A DNA stretch of 38,537 nucleotides. Source: an uncultured Clostridia bacterium. GTDB taxonomy: Bacteria > Bacillota > Clostridia > TANB77 > CAG-508. The position numbers and the translations under genes were made by a program. The notes beneath the pieces were generated by a model. The model saw nothing but the letters and a program-made list of their open reading frames with translations, did not search any database and was not told the DNA's origin. Location: NCBI GenBank assembly GCA_944387395.1, contig CALXEU010000062.1, positions 1 to 38,537 of the forward strand, read 5' to 3'. This document shows, one piece after another, positions 34,741 through 38,537 of the stretch; positions within the stretch are counted from its first letter, which is position 1; each line of letters begins with the position of its first letter.

Positions 34741-34757
34741 TTTTGATTATATCAAAA
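34741..34757. promoter_or_regulatory. Palindrome overlapping the hydCBA -10 element
   Basis: TTTTGAT-TAT-ATCAAAA, perfect 7-bp arms, placed over the -10 box. It resembles an FNR/CRP-type TTGAT...ATCAA site with one base less in the spacer, and it is not a canonical Rex site. Confidence 0.45.
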
Positions 34758-34774
34758 TGACTTTTTTTGTACAA
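34746..34774 (-). promoter_or_regulatory. Sigma-A promoter of hydCBA
   Basis: TTGTAC (34769-34774), 17 bp, TATAAT (34746-34751) on the minus strand. Confidence 0.7.
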
Positions 34775-34804
34775 GGCAATATTCCATTATTTTTTCGAAG
34801 TTTC

Positions 34805-34833
34805 TTGTAAAATTTTATATTTCACTATATAAT
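34805..34833 (+). promoter_or_regulatory. Promoter giving a predicted leaderless mRNA
   Basis: TTGTAA (34805-34810), 17 bp, TATAAT (34828-34833). The start site is expected about 34839-34841, within a few bases of the ATG at 34843, leaving no room for a ribosome binding site. Confidence 0.65.
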
Positions 34834-34842
34834 ATTTGTATT

Positions 34843-35853
34843 ATGGAAAAAGAACGTTATAATCATTTAAATAAATACTATAAAGAATTGTTTGGAGAAA
34901 GAACCTTAAAAATTTGCATAGACGGTGGTTTTACTTGTCCAAATAGAGATGGAACTGTTGGTGTTGGTGGATGTATTTTTTGCAGTAGTCAAGGTTCTGG
35001 AGAGTTAATTGCAAATAAATTTAATAACTTAAATTCAATAGAATGCTGTGTTAATTCAATAAAAAATCAAGTGGAAAGTTATTTTAAAAGCTACAGAGCA
35101 ACTAGAGCTAATAAATTTATTGTGTATTTTCAAAATTTCACAAATACTTATGACTCAATTTCAAACTTAAAAAGAAAATATGATGCAGCTCTAATTGACG
35201 ATCGAATAATTGGGTTAAGTATTGCAACTAGACCTGATTGCATTAATGAGGAAATTGTAAAACTAATAAAATCTTATGCCAATAAGTACTATGTTTCTGT
35301 TGAGCTTGGCCTTCAAACTTCAAACGATAATACTGGACTAATATTAAATAGAGGATATAATTCTTCTGACTTTACCAATGCAGTTGAATTATTAAATAAA
35401 TATTCCATTCCAGTTGTTACTCATATAATGGTAGGATTACCTAATGAAAATAAAAAGATTTATGTAAATTATTCTTCTTATAATTTTACTGTTTTTGAAG
35501 ATGTTTCTAATACTGTTAAGTTCCTTAATACTCATAATATTCATGGTTTGAAAATTCATTCTACATATATAGTAAAAAATACAGTTTTAGAAAAAATGTA
35601 TTTAGAACATAAATATGCTCCTCTTAAATTTGAAGATTATATGGATAATTTAATATACATAATAGCACATATTAATCCTAACATAATAATTCATAGAATT
35701 TCCGGAGATAGCCCAAAAGATATTCTTGTTGCTCCAGAGTGGAACCTACATAAAAAGTGGGTTATAAATTGGCTTGAAAAAAAATTAGCAGAAAATAATT
35801 TATATCAGGGAATGTTCTTTGATAACAAATCAGGAAGCCTTAGAATTTACTAA
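34843..35853 (+). CDS. ytqA: Radical SAM protein of the TIGR01212 / YtqA-YhcC family
   Basis: 336 aa. The family motif is at the N terminus: LNKYYKELFGERTLKICIDGGF, then CPNRDGTVGVGGC and IFC, the wide-spaced cysteine pattern of TIGR01212 proteins that binds the radical SAM [4Fe-4S] cluster. Later segments such as GLSIATRPDCI, VSVELGLQT and THIMVGLP are core radical SAM strands. The substrate was not assigned with certainty in my knowledge. The ATG at 34843 has no upstream ribosome binding site, yet the protein begins exactly where family members do, consistent with a leaderless start. Confidence 0.88.
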   Translation: MEKERYNHLNKYYKELFGERTLKICIDGGFTCPNRDGTVGVGGCIFCSSQGSGELIANKFNNLNSIECCVNSIKNQVESYFKSYRATRANKFIVYFQNFTNTYDSISNLKRKYDAALIDDRIIGLSIATRPDCINEEIVKLIKSYANKYYVSVELGLQTSNDNTGLILNRGYNSSDFTNAVELLNKYSIPVVTHIMVGLPNENKKIYVNYSSYNFTVFEDVSNTVKFLNTHNIHGLKIHSTYIVKNTVLEKMYLEHKYAPLKFEDYMDNLIYIIAHINPNIIIHRISGDSPKDILVAPEWNLHKKWVINWLEKKLAENNLYQGMFFDNKSGSLRIY

Positions 35854-35881
35854 ATTATGATTTTCTATTATATAAAACAAT

Positions 35882-35919
35882 TAAAGGATAAGAGAATTTT
35901 AATTTTCTCATATCCTTTA
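35882..35919. terminator. Bidirectional terminator between ytqA and the aminopeptidase
   Basis: 15-nt arms at 35882-35896 and 35905-35919 pair with one mismatch around an 8-nt loop; AT-rich flanks with TTATT on the plus strand. Confidence 0.7.
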
Positions 35920-35928
35920 TATTATTTA

Positions 35929-37344
35929 TTAATTATCTTTATAGAATGCCTCATATCCTTTATAGGCTTGATATATATCATATTTACTTGTAACTTCATA
36001 AGGTGCATGCATTGATAATACTGGCACTCCACAGTCTAGTACTTCTACTCCTTTATTTGCTAGAATATAGGCAATTGTTCCTCCTCCGCCTAAATCTACT
36101 CTACCTAATTCAGATATTTGATATTTAACATCATTTTTTTCAAATATATTGCGTACATATGCAACAAATTCCGCATTTGCATCTGATCCATTTGCTTTAC
36201 CTGCAACTCCAGTATATTTGCATACTCCAACACCTCTATTTAAGAAAGATGCATTATTTAATTCTGAGACATTTGCATAAATTGGATCAAATCCAGCATC
36301 AACATCTGCTGATAGCATTTTTGAATTACAGAATACTTTATCTAGTAAGTTTGGTTTATTTACATTCAATTTATTTAATATTTCAGACATAAATGTTGTA
36401 AATACATTCGATTCCATTCCTGTGTTTCCCATACTTCCTATTTCTTCTTTATCTGCAAATATACAAACTGCTGTAGTCTTTGGTCTTTCTACATTCAATA
36501 TTGCTGTAAGAGATGTATATACAGATACTTTATCGTCCTGACCATATCCTGCAACTAAACTTTGGTCTAATCCTAAACTTCTGCATTTAAATGCAGGAAC
36601 TAGTTCTATTTCTGCACTTAAGAAGTCTTTTTCAACAATACCATATTTCTTATTTAAAATATTTAAAATATTTAATTTTACTTTCTCTTGTACTTTTTCA
36701 TCATTATATGGAATACTTCCTATTAAAAGGTTTAAAGCTTCTCCTTCGACTCCATCTTTTAACTTCTTCTGCATTTGTTCTTGTGCTAAATGTGGTAATA
36801 AATCTGTTATTGTAAATATTGGATCTTCTTCATCTTCACCTATTGTTACCTCTACTTTTTCCCCATTTGTTTTAGCAATTACACCATGAATTGCAAGAGG
36901 TATTGCTGTCCATTGATATTTTTTTATTCCTCCATAGTAATGTGTTTTTAAATAAGCAAATCCTTTATCTTCGTATAATGGATTTGGTTTTAAATCTAAT
37001 CTTGGAGAATCTGCATGTGATCCTATAATATTTACACCATTTTCAATTTTATCTTCACCAATTACTGCTAAAAATAAGTTCTTTCCTCTATTTATATAAT
37101 ATACTTTATCGCCTGGTTGTAAATTTTCGTATTCTGATATTTCTTTAAATCCTTTTTCTTTTACGATTTCTGTGGCATTTTTTATTATTTCTCTTTCTGT
37201 TTTTGACTTATTTAGAAATTCCATATAGCCTTTACAATATTCAAATATCTGCTTGCCTTCGTTTTCAGATATATCTTCCCAACAATTTTTCTTTTGATTA
37301 AACAACTTTTCTTTTAACTCTTCTCCACTTGTTTTTTCACTCAT
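35929..37344 (-). CDS. M18 family aminopeptidase (zinc-dependent)
   Basis: 471 aa, normal for M18. Removes N-terminal residues, often acidic, from peptides in the cytoplasm. Metal ligands are in recognised blocks: GSHADSPRLDLK (first His and Asp), ADKEEIGSMGNTG (catalytic Glu), SADVDAGFDP, and a late His in LSMHAPYEV. No signal peptide. The frame is open to an ATG at 37401, but AAAGGAAAGG lies just ahead of the ATG at 37344, which also matches the usual family N terminus. Single-gene unit. Confidence 0.95.
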   Translation of the reverse strand: MSEKTSGEELKEKLFNQKKNCWEDISENEGKQIFEYCKGYMEFLNKSKTEREIIKNATEIVKEKGFKEISEYENLQPGDKVYYINRGKNLFLAVIGEDKIENGVNIIGSHADSPRLDLKPNPLYEDKGFAYLKTHYYGGIKKYQWTAIPLAIHGVIAKTNGEKVEVTIGEDEEDPIFTITDLLPHLAQEQMQKKLKDGVEGEALNLLIGSIPYNDEKVQEKVKLNILNILNKKYGIVEKDFLSAEIELVPAFKCRSLGLDQSLVAGYGQDDKVSVYTSLTAILNVERPKTTAVCIFADKEEIGSMGNTGMESNVFTTFMSEILNKLNVNKPNLLDKVFCNSKMLSADVDAGFDPIYANVSELNNASFLNRGVGVCKYTGVAGKANGSDANAEFVAYVRNIFEKNDVKYQISELGRVDLGGGGTIAYILANKGVEVLDCGVPVLSMHAPYEVTSKYDIYQAYKGYEAFYKDN

Positions 37345-37429
37345 TTTATCTTTCCTTTCCTTTGGCATGTTTTTTGAAAAATTAAATAAATTACAAAACA
37401 CTATTTTTCAAAAGCCTCATCTAGATGTT

Positions 37430-37458
37430 AGTATACCACTTCATTTCTTCTTTTTCTA
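37430..37458 (-). promoter_or_regulatory. Probable promoter of the M18 aminopeptidase gene
   Basis: TAGAAA (37453-37458), 17 bp, TATACT (37430-37435) on the minus strand; the -35 box is weak. Confidence 0.5.
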
Positions 37459-37584
37459 GATATTATTTACATATTTTATATTTATTATGAATATTCTTTA
37501 CAAAATCTTTTTTTTATTGTTTAATATACATATATATTACTACTTTATTTTTTATTAATTATTAAATATTTGGAGATTATATTA

Positions 37585-38537
37585 ATGGAAACAAAAAATG
37601 TACTAGATACTAACGAAAAATATAAAGAAGATAGTCAAAAAATTTTAGAAGAAGCAGAAAGTATTATTTTAAAATCAAAAGGTAAACATGGAAAACCAAA
37701 ACAGTTTGTCGTTACCTTTATTTTACCTGCTTTTATCTTAATAATATTATTGTTCTTTTTTTCAACAATTTTTGCCATTATTAATTTTGATAATTCTAAA
37801 ATTCTTAATGGTATACATATTCAAGGAATTGATGTATCTAATTTAAGTGTTGAAGAAGCAAAACAAAAGCTTAATTTAGCTTTTAATGAATATTTAAATA
37901 ATGATATTACATTATCCCATCTAGATTATTCTTTTACACTTCCGGCTTCTAATTTAAGTATTTCTTATAATATAGAAAAGGCTGTGGATGACGCTTATTC
38001 AGTTGGTAGAACGAATAATATATTTATAAATAATTATGAAATTTTGAATGCTCTTCTTTCTAATCTTAATATTGAGGTTGAAATAAATTATGACCCAGGG
38101 TCTCTAAATTCAGTAATATCTACTATAAATGAGCAATTACCAGATAGAGTTGTAAATTCTGGATACTACATTGAAGATACTAATCTTATTGTTACTTCTG
38201 GTGTAGATGGTTATGCCGTAGATGAAGAAGCTTTGAAGCAAGAATTGTTAATGTATTTTAGTAATTTAGATAATCCTTCTTCTTTAGATATTCCTGTAAT
38301 TTTTACAAAAGCTACTGCTATCGATATGGATCAAATTTATAAGAGTGTTTACAAAGCTCCAACAGATGCTTATTATACTACAAACCCTTATGTTGTTTAT
38401 CCTGCGTCTAATGGAATTGATTTTAATATTAGCATAGATGAAGCAAAAGCAATGCTTGAAACACCTCAAGAACAATATACAATTCCGCTTAAAATATTGT
38501 ATCCAACAAAAACAAATAATGACTTAGAAAAAGAGGC
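37585..38537 (+). CDS. VanW-like protein with peptidoglycan-binding (PG_binding_4) repeats, partial at right edge
   Basis: At least 317 codons, open to the window end. A charged cytoplasmic N terminus of about 45 residues is followed by one membrane helix (FILPAFILIILLFFFSTIFA). An extracellular part begins NGIHIQGIDVSNLSVEEAKQKL, the start pattern of PG_binding_4 modules found before VanW domains. A second module is suggested by later SIDEAKAMLE. The VanW domain itself would lie beyond the edge, so that part of the name is inference. The ATG follows GGAG at about 10 nt. An envelope-associated role is likely; vancomycin resistance is not implied. Confidence 0.75.
   Translation, partial: METKNVLDTNEKYKEDSQKILEEAESIILKSKGKHGKPKQFVVTFILPAFILIILLFFFSTIFAIINFDNSKILNGIHIQGIDVSNLSVEEAKQKLNLAFNEYLNNDITLSHLDYSFTLPASNLSISYNIEKAVDDAYSVGRTNNIFINNYEILNALLSNLNIEVEINYDPGSLNSVISTINEQLPDRVVNSGYYIEDTNLIVTSGVDGYAVDEEALKQELLMYFSNLDNPSSLDIPVIFTKATAIDMDQIYKSVYKAPTDAYYTTNPYVVYPASNGIDFNISIDEAKAMLETPQEQYTIPLKILYPTKTNNDLEKE

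Overview
The window (about 38.5 kb, roughly 28% GC by eye) looks like a chromosomal segment of a strictly anaerobic, low-GC, Gram-positive gut bacterium of the Clostridia/Firmicutes type. The reasons are: an oxygen-sensitive class III ribonucleotide reductase, a trimeric NAD-linked [FeFe] hydrogenase, a bile salt hydrolase, Gram-positive envelope genes (LytR-CpsA-Psr, DD-carboxypeptidase, CvpA, VanW-like, giant SdrD-B-domain surface proteins), strong AGGAGG ribosome binding sites, and sigma-A promoters with 17-bp spacers almost everywhere.

Layout: (1) 1-949, a CsoR-family regulator with a perfect palindromic operator and a CDF cation exporter cut by the left edge. (2) 1021-3851, nrdD-nrdG. 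(3) 4381-15086, a two-gene operon of giant surface proteins (1669 and 1818 aa) with tandem promoters. (4) 15340-16599, a choloylglycine hydrolase and initiator tRNA-Met. (5) 16715-18830, divergent comEA-like and dacA-like genes, both carrying +1 frameshifts. (6) 18857-23548, envelope genes: LCP, CvpA, DUF5711-like, YkvI-like. (7) 23569-26904, a Gld-type ABC-2 exporter operon. (8) 26975-28593, yhbY, a PF06541 membrane protein and tRNA-Arg(UCU). (9) 28597-30454, an accessory-looking stretch: HAD phosphatase, P-loop kinase and an unrecognised gene with distinctly higher GC. (10) 30523-34774, hydC-hydB-hydA. (11) 34805-38537, a radical SAM gene with a predicted leaderless mRNA, an M18 aminopeptidase and a VanW-like gene cut by the right edge.

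The most striking observation is in block 5. Three separate frameshifts (two in comEA, one in dacA) each occur at an in-frame CGG codon. In all three, skipping the C, or reading CGGN as one quadruplet, restores the frame and places a glycine (GGA, GGU, GGA) at a family-conserved glycine position. Across about 11,500 codons read by eye, only two other in-frame CGG codons were found, both in the kinase at 29153-29731, although the CGG triplet occurs about 80 times in total on coding strands. This suggests CGG is an avoided, perhaps unassigned or frameshift-inducing codon in this lineage. Sequencing error and pseudogene decay remain alternatives, and the kinase is counter-evidence that needs explaining.

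Functionally the window combines anaerobic metabolism (nrdDG, hydABC), host adaptation (bile salt hydrolase, surface proteins) and envelope maintenance. No CRISPR array, insertion sequence, integrase or prophage module was recognised.
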